A stretch of 30,557 nt of DNA from positions 56,529 to 87,085 of the forward strand of contig DBHM01000009.1 of NCBI GenBank assembly GCA_002296185.1, read 5' to 3'. A program made the position numbers and the translations under genes. How positions within the stretch are numbered: the stretch's first letter is position 1; each line of letters starts with the position of its first letter. This stretch comes from Alphaproteobacteria bacterium UBA828 (lineage in GTDB: Bacteria; Pseudomonadota; Alphaproteobacteria; UBA828). This document shows, one piece after another, positions 15,479 through 23,288 of the stretch. The notes under the pieces are model-generated. The model was not told the origin of the DNA. It did not search any database and was given only the letters and a program-made list of their open reading frames with translations.

Positions 15479-15778
15479 ATGGCCCGACGTTGCCAATTGA
15501 CAGGAAAGGGAGTTATGGCTGGAAACAATGTTTCCCACGCTCATAACAAGACTCGTAGGAGATTCCTGCCCAATTTACAGTCAAAAGTACTTTTGAGTGA
15601 TTCTCTTGGTCGTGGCATAAGGCTGCGTATCACTGCAAGCACTTTGCGTACAGTAGAGCGCAAAGGAGGTCTGGATAAATTCTTAATTTCTACTCCAGAC
15701 TCTAAACTCACTGATGAAGCACGCAAAATTAAACGGAGAGTCGTTAAAGCTAAATCGTTAGCCGGAGTATCTGCATAA
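15479..15778 (+). CDS. rpmB: 50S ribosomal protein bL28
   Basis: Basic 99-residue protein with the bL28 pattern: MARRCQLTGKGVMAGNNVSH at the N-terminus, then NKTRRRFLPNLQ and the central LRITASTLRTVERKGGLDKF. It is part of the large ribosomal subunit. The ATG has AAGGAG about seven to nine bases upstream. A good CTTGAC promoter lies just before it. No clear terminator hairpin is visible in the 102 bases to the next gene. Confidence 0.97.
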   Translation: MARRCQLTGKGVMAGNNVSHAHNKTRRRFLPNLQSKVLLSDSLGRGIRLRITASTLRTVERKGGLDKFLISTPDSKLTDEARKIKRRVVKAKSLAGVSA

Positions 15779-15880
15779 TAAGTATTCTGAGTATTTGTTC
15801 TTTATAGATTGCGGTGCTTTTTATTTGTTATTTAAAAATTCCTCGAAATATAAAATTATCAGTAGTTACCTTTTCAAGAT

Positions 15881-16471
15881 ATGAGCATCTCATTAAAACC
15901 AATTTTTAGCTCCTATATTCTACCAATCATTGCAATGATAGCAGTTATTGCTGCTTCAAATATTCTTGTTCAATATTCAATAAGTGATTGGCTCACCTGG
16001 GGTGCCTTCACATATCCAATTGTATTTCTAGTTAGCGATTTGACTAATCGGATTTTTGGTCAACGTAGAGCGCAATTAATAGCGGCTATCGGGTTTCCAT
16101 TTGGAATGGCTTTATCAGTTGTTTTGTCTCTTCAAGCTGATTTAGATGTAATGTCTTCTATAAGAATATCATTAGCATCTGGATTTGCATTTATTTGTGC
16201 GCAGCTTTTGGATATAATGATTTTTAATAGAATGAGAAAAATGGTCTGGTGGCGAGCTCCTCTCTTTTCTTCAATATTGGCATCAGCGCTTGATACAGTT
16301 ATTTTCTTTTGCGCCGCTTTTATCGGTACTGGTTTACCTTGGGTAACCTGGGCTCTTGGAGATTTTGGTGTTAAGCTTGCAGTAGCTTTTATTATGTTAA
16401 TACCCTTTAAAATATTCCTTTCCCTATTAGTTGCATTTGGGAATTCACCTCAAAGGAGTAAGTCATTATGA
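15881..16471 (+). CDS. yhhQ: Queuosine precursor transporter (VUT/YhhQ family)
   Basis: A 196-residue integral membrane protein with about six hydrophobic helices. Family segments are AASNILVQY, TYPIVFLVSDLTNRIFGQRR, LLDIMIFNRMR and WWRAPLFSSILASALDT, matching the DUF165/YhhQ family, which takes up the queuosine precursors preQ0/preQ1 or queuine across the inner membrane. Start is ATG at 15881 with only a weak AAGA upstream. Its stop overlaps the upp start by four bases (ATGA), so the two are co-translated. The substrate is inferred from the family, not from this sequence. Confidence 0.87.
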   Translation: MSISLKPIFSSYILPIIAMIAVIAASNILVQYSISDWLTWGAFTYPIVFLVSDLTNRIFGQRRAQLIAAIGFPFGMALSVVLSLQADLDVMSSIRISLASGFAFICAQLLDIMIFNRMRKMVWWRAPLFSSILASALDTVIFFCAAFIGTGLPWVTWALGDFGVKLAVAFIMLIPFKIFLSLLVAFGNSPQRSKSL

Positions 16472-17118
16472 ATGAGAAGCAAGAAATAGATAATCTTCAT
16501 ATAGTGGATCACCCTTTAGTATTACATAAGCTCTCTCATTTACGTGAACGAGATACACCTACTACAAATTTCAAACTATTATTACGCGAGATTGCTTTAC
16601 TGATAGGGTATGAAATTACTCGTAATTTAGAAATGACAAATAAGTCAGTTGAAACACCAGTTTCCACGGCTACAGTTCCTATTCTTTTGGGCCCAAAGCC
16701 TGCTATAGTCCCAATTCTAAGAGCAGGTCTGGGTATGGCTGTGGGCCTCGAAGAGCTATTACCAACAGCACCTGTTGGTCATATTGGTTTATATAGAGAT
16801 CCAGATAGTCATAGGCCAGTAGAATATTATGTACGTTTACCTGAAAGTAAGAATCGTATTTTTATTCTTGTAGATCCAATGCTTGCTACAGGATACTCAG
16901 CATCCTATGCAGTAGATATATTAAACAAGCATGGAATTCCTGACGAGAGGATAAGGTTTATGGCTATGGTTGCAGCTCCTGAAGGAATGGCGGCTTTTAA
17001 TGAAAAGCATAAAAAAGTTGAAGTTTGGGCAGCTGCTTTAGATAAAAAGTTGAATGAAAAGGCTTATATTGTGCCCGGTCTTGGTGATGCTGGTGACCGT
17101 CTGTTCGGTACAATTTAA
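16468..17118 (+). CDS. upp: Uracil phosphoribosyltransferase
   Basis: Pyrimidine salvage enzyme that joins uracil to PRPP to give UMP. The 216-residue protein, a few residues longer than usual at the N-terminus, has HPLVLHKLSHLRERDT, PILRAGLGMAVG, the PRPP loop VDPMLATGYSA and the C-terminal uracil-binding GLGDAGDRLFGT. The ATG overlaps the transporter stop, and AAAGGAG lies upstream within that gene. It converges on cobT with 19 bases between the stops. Confidence 0.97.
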   Translation: MNEKQEIDNLHIVDHPLVLHKLSHLRERDTPTTNFKLLLREIALLIGYEITRNLEMTNKSVETPVSTATVPILLGPKPAIVPILRAGLGMAVGLEELLPTAPVGHIGLYRDPDSHRPVEYYVRLPESKNRIFILVDPMLATGYSASYAVDILNKHGIPDERIRFMAMVAAPEGMAAFNEKHKKVEVWAAALDKKLNEKAYIVPGLGDAGDRLFGTI

Positions 17119-17137
17119 TTGATTATTTTCAGTTTTA

Positions 17138-18976
17138 TTAAGCGGTATTTTTCATTACCTCTTCGTCAAATAGTTCTGCCAACTTCTCGGTCATAGTTCC
17201 TCCGAGCTGTTCAGCGTCAGTCAAAGTTACTGCTCGTCGATAGTATCGAGTCACATCGTGTCCTATACCTATTGCTAAAAGCTCTATCGGAGATGAGGAT
17301 TCTAAATCTTTAATGACGTGTCTTAGATGTTTTTCTAAGTAGTTTCGTGAATTAATTGAGAGAGTACTGTCATCTACGGGGGCTCCGTCTGATATAACCA
17401 TTATTATTTTTCTTTCTTCATGACGATTGATGAGTCTTTCATGGGCCCATATAAGTGCTTCTCCATCAATATTTTCCTTCAAAAGACCTTCTCGTTGCAT
17501 CAATCCAAGGTTTTTTCGTGATCGTCTCCATGGTTCGTCAGCGGATTTATAAATTATATGTCGGATGTCATTAAGTCTTCCAGGGTTAGTAGGGCGTCCA
17601 TCCTCTAACCATCTTTCTCGGCTTTGCCCGCCTTTCCATGCGCGTGTAGTGAATCCTAATATTTCGACTTTGACTCCACACCTTTCAAGAGTTCTTGCTA
17701 AGATGTCCGCGCTCATGGCGGCAACAAGTATTGGCCGACCTCTCATAGAGCCTGAATTATCAATTAGTAATGTTACAACAGTATCGCGAAAGCGGGTTTC
17801 TTTTTCTTGCTTATATGAGAGAGGGTATAATGGATTTGTCACTACCCGAGAAAGTCGACCAGTGTCGAGTAGTCCATCATCTAAGTCAAATTGCCACGAG
17901 CGCATTTGTTTTGCCATGAGTCTGCGTTGTAGCCTATTTGCAAGTTTTGAAATGACGCTTTGCATGTGAGATAATTGCTGGTCAAGCTGTTGTCTTAGTC
18001 TATACAACTCGTCATTGTCACACAGATCTGCGGCATGAACAATTTCATCAAATTCCTCTGTATATGATTTATAGCCAGATTCGCCTCTTCTAACCTCATC
18101 CTCACTTGTCGATATCTGTCTGTGTCCTGAGTCGTCTGCTTCCTCATTTTCTTCACTGGACGAGAGCTCGGTATCATAATCCATTAAATCTAAATCTTCA
18201 GTATCATCAGAAGCTTCAGACTCTGCGTCCTTTGCAGTATCTCCTTCTGTTTGCTCTCCACTTTGAGCCGATCCTGAATCATCCTCTTCTTCTGTTTCGG
18301 CTTCAGAATCGGGCTCTGACTCATCAGGGTCATCCACATCTTCATCTTCTAGATCTAAGTCGGCTATAAGTTGATTCAGAACTTTTGCAAAGGCCAGCTG
18401 GTTACTAGAAATATTACGCATATGGTCAAGGTCCGCCTTTAAGTGGGAATCAAACCAAGAGCGCCACATTTCAGCAATTGGCTGCGCAGTTTTAGGTAGC
18501 GGCCTGTTTGTTAGGTGTTCTCGCATTAATAAACCTATTGCTTCGGCAACCGGCACTTCTTCTTGTGACGAAATATGCTCATAGCCCCTCATTTTGCAGC
18601 GTTGTTCTAAAGCTGAGTCTAAGTTATTTGCAACCCCTTTCATTGTCAGGCCGCCTAAGGCTTCTACTCTCGCCTGTTCAACTATATCAAATATCTGTCT
18701 TGCAGTTCTTCCCCTAGGCATAGCTTTTGAATGTGCATTTTCATCATGAAAGCGTAGTCGCAAGGCAAGGGAGTCAGCTGCTCCTCGGACCATTGCTACA
18801 TCTTCGGGGTCTAGATCATGTGAAGGAAAGGGGAGTTGTGCATCATTCCCAACCAGTCTTGGTGTGTCTGCGCCAAAGCTTACATTGAGGTCGTCACTAT
18901 TCCTCCGAGCAATTGCTCTCATAGCAGAACCAACTGCTCTTTGAAAAATTTCTGATCGGGATTCTTCGTTCGGCAA
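17138..18976 (-). CDS. cobT: Cobaltochelatase subunit CobT
   Basis: Subunit of the ATP-dependent aerobic cobaltochelatase CobNST, which inserts Co2+ into hydrogenobyrinic acid a,c-diamide. The 612-residue protein has a helical N-terminal domain and a strongly acidic Asp/Glu/Ser-rich middle (about 215-300). A C-terminal von Willebrand A domain carries the MIDAS motif DNSGSMRG near residue 405 and the second-site segment ISDGAPVDD. The start is TTG at 18976: it gives a family-length N-terminus, and GAG lies seven bases upstream at the end of cobS. It follows cobS by eight bases. CobN is not in the window. This gene should not be confused with the unrelated nucleotide-loop CobT. Confidence 0.96.
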   Translation of the reverse strand: MPNEESRSEIFQRAVGSAMRAIARRNSDDLNVSFGADTPRLVGNDAQLPFPSHDLDPEDVAMVRGAADSLALRLRFHDENAHSKAMPRGRTARQIFDIVEQARVEALGGLTMKGVANNLDSALEQRCKMRGYEHISSQEEVPVAEAIGLLMREHLTNRPLPKTAQPIAEMWRSWFDSHLKADLDHMRNISSNQLAFAKVLNQLIADLDLEDEDVDDPDESEPDSEAETEEEDDSGSAQSGEQTEGDTAKDAESEASDDTEDLDLMDYDTELSSSEENEEADDSGHRQISTSEDEVRRGESGYKSYTEEFDEIVHAADLCDNDELYRLRQQLDQQLSHMQSVISKLANRLQRRLMAKQMRSWQFDLDDGLLDTGRLSRVVTNPLYPLSYKQEKETRFRDTVVTLLIDNSGSMRGRPILVAAMSADILARTLERCGVKVEILGFTTRAWKGGQSRERWLEDGRPTNPGRLNDIRHIIYKSADEPWRRSRKNLGLMQREGLLKENIDGEALIWAHERLINRHEERKIIMVISDGAPVDDSTLSINSRNYLEKHLRHVIKDLESSSPIELLAIGIGHDVTRYYRRAVTLTDAEQLGGTMTEKLAELFDEEVMKNTA

Positions 18977-18984
18977 TTTATAGC

Positions 18985-19992
18985 TCAGCTTGTGTCTTTT
19001 GATAATGTAATGGAGTTGGGTAATTCCTCACCTAATGCCCGTTGATAATACTCAGCAACAGCAGAACGTTCAGTTTCATCACATTTATTTAAGAAAGTTA
19101 CTATAAATGCATAACCAAGATCGTCAAATATTTGTGCATTTTCAGCCCAGTTAATTACTGTTCTTGGTGACATAACAGTTGAAATATCACCTGCCATAAA
19201 GCCTGAACGAGTTAAGTCCGCCACTTCTACCATAGAAGTCAGTTTATGTTTTCCATCGTTATTATTAAAAAATGGTACTTTTGCCGCAACAATTTCTACC
19301 TCTTTTTCTCTTTCTAGATAGTTGAGTGTTGCTACTAAGCTCCATCGATCCATTTGTCCTTGATTTATTTGCTGCGTCCCATGATACAGCCCAGTAGTAT
19401 CGCCTAGTCCGACAGTATTAGCAGTTGAAAATATACGAAAAGATGGATGCGGGTATATGACTTTATTTTGATCAAGCAGAGTCATTTTTCCATCTACTTC
19501 CAGAATCCTCTGGATAACAAACATTACATCGGGTCTACCGGCATCATATTCATCAAATACTAATGCAACAGGATTCTGCAATGCCCACGGGAGAATTCCT
19601 TCTTTGAATTCAGTAACCTGTAATCCATCACGAATCACAATCGCATCTTTGCCAACTAGATCTATGCGGCTTATGTGGCTATCAAGATTTATACGAATAC
19701 ATGGCCAGTTAAGTCTTGCGGCTATTTGCTCTATATGGGTAGATTTCCCAGTTCCATGATAACCTTGAATCATTACCCTTCTGTTATGTGCAAAGCCCGC
19801 AAGAATAGCTAGAGTTGTGTCTTTATCGAAGATATAAGATTCATCAATATTGGGGGTATGCTCTATGGGTCTTGAAAACGCAGGCACTTCCATATCTGTG
19901 TCAATACCAAAGGTTTTTCTTACTGATACTTTAGTATCAGGTTGTTTTTGTTGAACCGTATCATTCTTGTTGATTGCTTTATCCGAAGCCAT
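18985..19992 (-). CDS. cobS: Cobaltochelatase subunit CobS (AAA+ ATPase)
   Basis: AAA+ motor of the CobNST chelatase that forms a ring with CobT. It opens with the conserved VSVRKTFGIDTDMEVPAFS and has Walker A GYHGTGKST (77-85) and Walker B LVFDEYD (about 144-150). The segments IFSTANTVGLGDTTGLYHGT and MSPRTVINWAEN follow. I chose the ATG at 19992 because AAGGA lies eight bases upstream; an ATG at 20013 would add seven residues and has no Shine-Dalgarno. The gene sits between the J-domain gene and cobT on one apparent transcript. Confidence 0.96.
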   Translation of the reverse strand: MASDKAINKNDTVQQKQPDTKVSVRKTFGIDTDMEVPAFSRPIEHTPNIDESYIFDKDTTLAILAGFAHNRRVMIQGYHGTGKSTHIEQIAARLNWPCIRINLDSHISRIDLVGKDAIVIRDGLQVTEFKEGILPWALQNPVALVFDEYDAGRPDVMFVIQRILEVDGKMTLLDQNKVIYPHPSFRIFSTANTVGLGDTTGLYHGTQQINQGQMDRWSLVATLNYLEREKEVEIVAAKVPFFNNNDGKHKLTSMVEVADLTRSGFMAGDISTVMSPRTVINWAENAQIFDDLGYAFIVTFLNKCDETERSAVAEYYQRALGEELPNSITLSKDTS

Positions 19993-20054
19993 GAAAGAAG
20001 TCCTTGTATTCATTTTAAGTGATTTTGCTTGATGTAATACTCTAAACGGCAGAT

Positions 20055-20660
20055 TTAAAGTATTTTTTTTAGAATATATGTATATGCCTCATTTATTACT
20101 TTTAATAATTCTTCCGACTCAACGGATCCTCCATTAGCGTCAGGGTGGTGTTTTTTAACAAGTATTTTATACTTTTTCTTCAATTCTCTCAGTGTGAAGG
20201 GTGAGTTTAAGTCAAAAACATCTAGAGCTTTAATATATTTTGGATTCTTATTCTGTGCCATTCTTTTCGTCTTATTTTTAGCACTATTATCTATATTTTC
20301 TTTGCACCAGTCTCTGGCAAAATGTTTGATCTGTGACTCTAGGTCCTCAATATTTATGTTTCCTCCAGGGTTATTTCCTAGGGGCCAAGTGGGCCTATGT
20401 CCTGTCAAATCTTCTTTTTGCCAGTTTTCAATTTCTTTTTCAGACCAACCAGAAAAATAATTCCAGGCTTTATTGTATTCTCGAACATGCTTGAGGCAAA
20501 ACCATCTCCATTCTCTTAGGGCATTTGGGGAGCGTGGAGCCTTAAAATTTCCATGCTCCTTACATAATGGGTATTCGCATAGGGTGGGGCTTTCCTCCCT
20601 TATGTTTTGATATTGAGATACGGTTGAATTTAGGCCGTGTTTTTTTTTAGCTAATCCCAT
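20055..20660 (-). CDS. J-domain protein with Cys/His cluster
   Basis: A 201-residue protein, from the start chosen here, with a C-terminal J domain (about 146-200): FDLNSPFTLRELKKKYKILV leads into the Hsp70-stimulating HPD at 172-174. The N-terminal half has a C-x4-C ... C-x2-H arrangement (Cys28, Cys33, Cys55, His58) that could bind zinc, with FCLKHVREYNKAWNYF around it. This architecture recurs in alphaproteobacteria near cobS, as far as I recall. It lacks the G/F and zinc-repeat regions of true DnaJ. The frame stays open to an ATG at 20732, but that would leave 22 bases to bolA; neither start has a good Shine-Dalgarno. The gap to the cobS start is 62 bases. Confidence 0.85.
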   Translation of the reverse strand: MGLAKKKHGLNSTVSQYQNIREESPTLCEYPLCKEHGNFKAPRSPNALREWRWFCLKHVREYNKAWNYFSGWSEKEIENWQKEDLTGHRPTWPLGNNPGGNINIEDLESQIKHFARDWCKENIDNSAKNKTKRMAQNKNPKYIKALDVFDLNSPFTLRELKKKYKILVKKHHPDANGGSVESEELLKVINEAYTYILKKIL

Positions 20661-20688
20661 ATAGGGAATATGCCCTGTCAAACCTGAG

Positions 20689-20716
20689 TAGACAAGGTGG
20701 TAAGCATTCCTATGAT
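20689..20716 (+). promoter_or_regulatory. Candidate bolA promoter
   Basis: TAGACA (20689-20694) is followed after 16 bases by TATGAT (20711-20716), giving a leader of about 32 bases to the bolA ATG. It would lie inside the N-terminal extension of the J-domain frame if that extension were translated, which argues for the shorter form. Confidence 0.4.
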
Positions 20717-20754
20717 ATGTAATATAGACCATTATTAATTTATAGGAACCGTCA

Positions 20755-21018
20755 ATGAGTGTTCAAAAGAAGATATATGCGAAGCTTTCCGAGGCCTTTT
20801 CTCCTGAATTCCTTCGGGTAGAAGATGAGTCTCACCTTCATGAAGGTCATGCTGGTTTTAAGCCCGGAGGAGAGACGCATTTTAGAATCAGTATTACTTC
20901 TAGTATTTTTTCTGAGAAATCAAGGATTGAACAGCAAAGAATGATTTATAAGGTATTAAGCGATGAGATGAATAATCAGGTTCATGCCCTGACTTTGAGT
21001 ATACGTGTTTCAGACTAG
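20755..21018 (+). CDS. bolA: BolA family protein
   Basis: An 87-residue protein with the BolA fold signature: VEDESHLHEGHAG followed by GETHFRISITSSIF and, near the end, EQQRMIYKVLSDEMNNQVHA with conserved ALTLSIR. BolA proteins pair with monothiol glutaredoxins to handle [2Fe-2S] clusters; the His residues here (HLHEGH, and VHAL) are the usual cluster-ligand candidates. AGGA lies eight bases before the ATG. It diverges from the J-domain gene and converges on the AEC transporter gene. The subtype (BolA-, IbaG- or YrbA-like) is not decided. Confidence 0.93.
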   Translation: MSVQKKIYAKLSEAFSPEFLRVEDESHLHEGHAGFKPGGETHFRISITSSIFSEKSRIEQQRMIYKVLSDEMNNQVHALTLSIRVSD

Positions 21019-21070
21019 AAAAAAATCTACCTATCTCTCTAATAGTATTGCCGCTGGAAAATTTTAATTA

Positions 21071-21946
21071 TTAGCTAGCCGCAAATACAATTAGGGGGAG
21101 TAAGGCTAACCCCAGCACGGAGGAAAACACAACCAGACTAGCTATTTCCTCTGGATCTCTCTCATAGTATTGTGCAAATAAATAATTAAACACCGCTACT
21201 GGCATCATAGACTGAATAATTAACACGCCTCTTGATTGACCCTCAAGGCCAAAAAGCTCTGCTAGCCCGAATCCAGCACAAGCTCCCATTCCTAGTCTAA
21301 GTAGGGATAAATTAAGTGTTCGGGATATTCTCAAGACTTTCATTCGAGCTAATGAGACTCCAAGAGTGAGCATCATTAGGGGTATTGCGAGGTCTCCAAG
21401 TAGGCCGGTTGTATTAGTTAAAAAAACTGGTGGTTGTAAATTGAATATCATCAGTATAGCACCCAAAGCGACGGCATAAGGCATCGGAGCTTTAAGGAGT
21501 GGGATCGGGTTTGGTAATCCTGAAAAAAGCCATTGACCAAATGTAAGTTGAATAGTTGCAGTGACGGCAAAAAATCCTATACCAAGGGCTAACCCTGTTT
21601 CACCAAATGCAAAAAGGCATAGAGGTAGCCCCATATTTCCTGAGTTAGAAAATACTATAGGTGCCAGGTATGTTCTGAGTGGAAGTCTGTATATACGAAG
21701 AACCAACGCTCCAAATATCGTGCATGCTAGTACACAACAGAAAGCAGCGAGTGCAACATAACCAATCTCAATAGAGAGACCATCAACTTTTACTAATGTT
21801 GTAAATATTAAACACGGAACACCTATATAACTTACAAGTTTGGTGATAATCTTGGTGTCATAAGGTTGCCCACTTCGAGCCCATAGGTAACCTATACCAG
21901 CGCATGCAAATATTGGTGCTACTGTAGAAAATAAATCAGCTAGCAT
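21071..21946 (-). CDS. AEC (auxin efflux carrier) family transporter
   Basis: A 291-residue inner-membrane protein with about ten hydrophobic helices. FACAGIGYLWARSG at the N-terminus, the helix break VSYIGVPCLIFTTL, and SNSGNMGLPLCLFAFGETGL mid-protein are typical of the AEC/PIN-like carriers; the C-terminal half repeats the pattern (QSMMPVAVFNYLFAQYY). Bacterial members move malonate, malate or other organic anions, but the substrate cannot be read from the sequence. It is 26 bases downstream of the CorC-like gene and probably the last gene of the aroK-aroB transcript. Confidence 0.9.
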   Translation of the reverse strand: MLADLFSTVAPIFACAGIGYLWARSGQPYDTKIITKLVSYIGVPCLIFTTLVKVDGLSIEIGYVALAAFCCVLACTIFGALVLRIYRLPLRTYLAPIVFSNSGNMGLPLCLFAFGETGLALGIGFFAVTATIQLTFGQWLFSGLPNPIPLLKAPMPYAVALGAILMIFNLQPPVFLTNTTGLLGDLAIPLMMLTLGVSLARMKVLRISRTLNLSLLRLGMGACAGFGLAELFGLEGQSRGVLIIQSMMPVAVFNYLFAQYYERDPEEIASLVVFSSVLGLALLPLIVFAAS

Positions 21947-21972
21947 GTTTGTTTATGGTCAAAGTGTAAATA

Positions 21973-23259
21973 TTAAGCATTTGTATCAATGTTAGTCTCA
22001 GAGGGTGGTATGACTCGTAGAAGAGTTATTCTATTTTTTTGGCGTCCACGTACCTCTAATGTAAATCCCAGATATCTTATTTTTTGACCAATCTCAGGGA
22101 TGTTTTTTGCACTATTTAATACCAGCCCAGCTATAGTAGTAGCCTCCTCATCTGGGAAGCTCCAGTCAAACTCACGATTCAGGTCTCTAATTGTGCTTGT
22201 TCCAGGAATTAAATAGGATCCATCAGGACGAGATATTACATTACGGTACACGACATCATGTTCATCCTTTATGTCGCCAACAATCTCTTCAAGTATATCT
22301 TCTAATGTAACCAGGCCCATAAACGAACCGTATTCATCAACAACTAATGCAAAATGTGCTCTACGTGCCCTAAAAGCATTAAGCTGTTCCTGAAGGCTGG
22401 TAGTTTCTGGAACAAACCATGGTTCTTGAGCAAGGCCACTAAAATTTATATGACTAAGATCTTTGCGGTTTTTATAAATTGCCCTGAGAAGGTCTTTAGT
22501 GTGAATAATTCCAATAATATTTTCTGGATCATTGTCATAGAGTCCCAGTCGGCTAAATGGATTAGCCAAAACCTGTTCGATTAGTGATACTGGTTCAGCG
22601 CTAACATTGAGCATTATAACATCTTTACGGTGTGTCATAACCTGTTCAACTGTTACTTCATCTAAATCAAGGATACTGCTCAGCATATCGTGTTCTTCTT
22701 TGATTACAGAGCCCTCCGCAGCTTGTAAACTAATAACACCACGTAACTCTTCTTCAGCAGAGCTATTGTCATTCTGAACTTTTTGCGTACTAAACATATA
22801 CAAAATAAAGCGTACAAGGGCTTGTATGCTCGCAACACCAGGGGTAAGGATCCACACAATAGCACCTAATATGGGAGCAACAGTGAGTGCCATTCTATCA
22901 GCGTGCCTAATAGCATATGTTTTTGGTAATACTTCAGCAAAAACTAGGATTAGTGCGGTCATTCCTATAGTTGCATAAGCTACACCTGCATCGCCAAAAA
23001 AAGAAATTAACAAACTAGTTGCTAGAGCAGATGCTAGAATATTAACAGCATTATTTCCCAATAATATTGCCCCAATGAGTCTTTCTCTGTCGTTTATAAG
23101 CCGTGCAACAATTTTAGCTCTTTTACTGCCGCGTTTTTCTAGATGGTGCATTCTGGGCCGTGATGTTGCGGTCAGAGCTGTTTCTGAACCAGAGAAAAAA
23201 GCAGAGAGTGCTAATAAGACTCCTATGGCAGCAAGTGATATAATTTGTGCGGTAGTCAT
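21973..23259 (-). CDS. HlyC/CorC (CNNM) family transporter with CBS domains
   Basis: A 428-residue protein in the order DUF21 membrane domain, CBS pair, CorC_HlyC domain. The N-terminus ALSAFFSGSETALTATSRPR and ERLIGAILLGNNAVNILASA are the DUF21 signature, with three or four membrane helices up to about residue 155. CBS repeats follow (VEQVMTHRKDVIMLN; ALVVDEYGSFMGLVTLEDIL), then a C-terminal domain with ATTIAGLVL. Relatives take part in Mg2+/Co2+ efflux or Mg2+ homeostasis; the old haemolysin name is misleading. Start is ATG at 23259 with AAGGA just upstream. It lies 29 bases after aroB, a gene order I recall as common in alphaproteobacteria. Confidence 0.93.
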   Translation of the reverse strand: MTTAQIISLAAIGVLLALSAFFSGSETALTATSRPRMHHLEKRGSKRAKIVARLINDRERLIGAILLGNNAVNILASALATSLLISFFGDAGVAYATIGMTALILVFAEVLPKTYAIRHADRMALTVAPILGAIVWILTPGVASIQALVRFILYMFSTQKVQNDNSSAEEELRGVISLQAAEGSVIKEEHDMLSSILDLDEVTVEQVMTHRKDVIMLNVSAEPVSLIEQVLANPFSRLGLYDNDPENIIGIIHTKDLLRAIYKNRKDLSHINFSGLAQEPWFVPETTSLQEQLNAFRARRAHFALVVDEYGSFMGLVTLEDILEEIVGDIKDEHDVVYRNVISRPDGSYLIPGTSTIRDLNREFDWSFPDEEATTIAGLVLNSAKNIPEIGQKIRYLGFTLEVRGRQKNRITLLRVIPPSETNIDTNA

Positions 23260-23288
23260 TGATCCTTAACCCTATTATTGGTTAATTA

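Noticed and set aside
18106..18369. Leu/His-rich plus-strand frame antisense to the acidic part of cobT
   Set aside because: It is the complement of the Asp/Glu/Ser-rich coding stretch, which opens frames on the other strand by codon bias.
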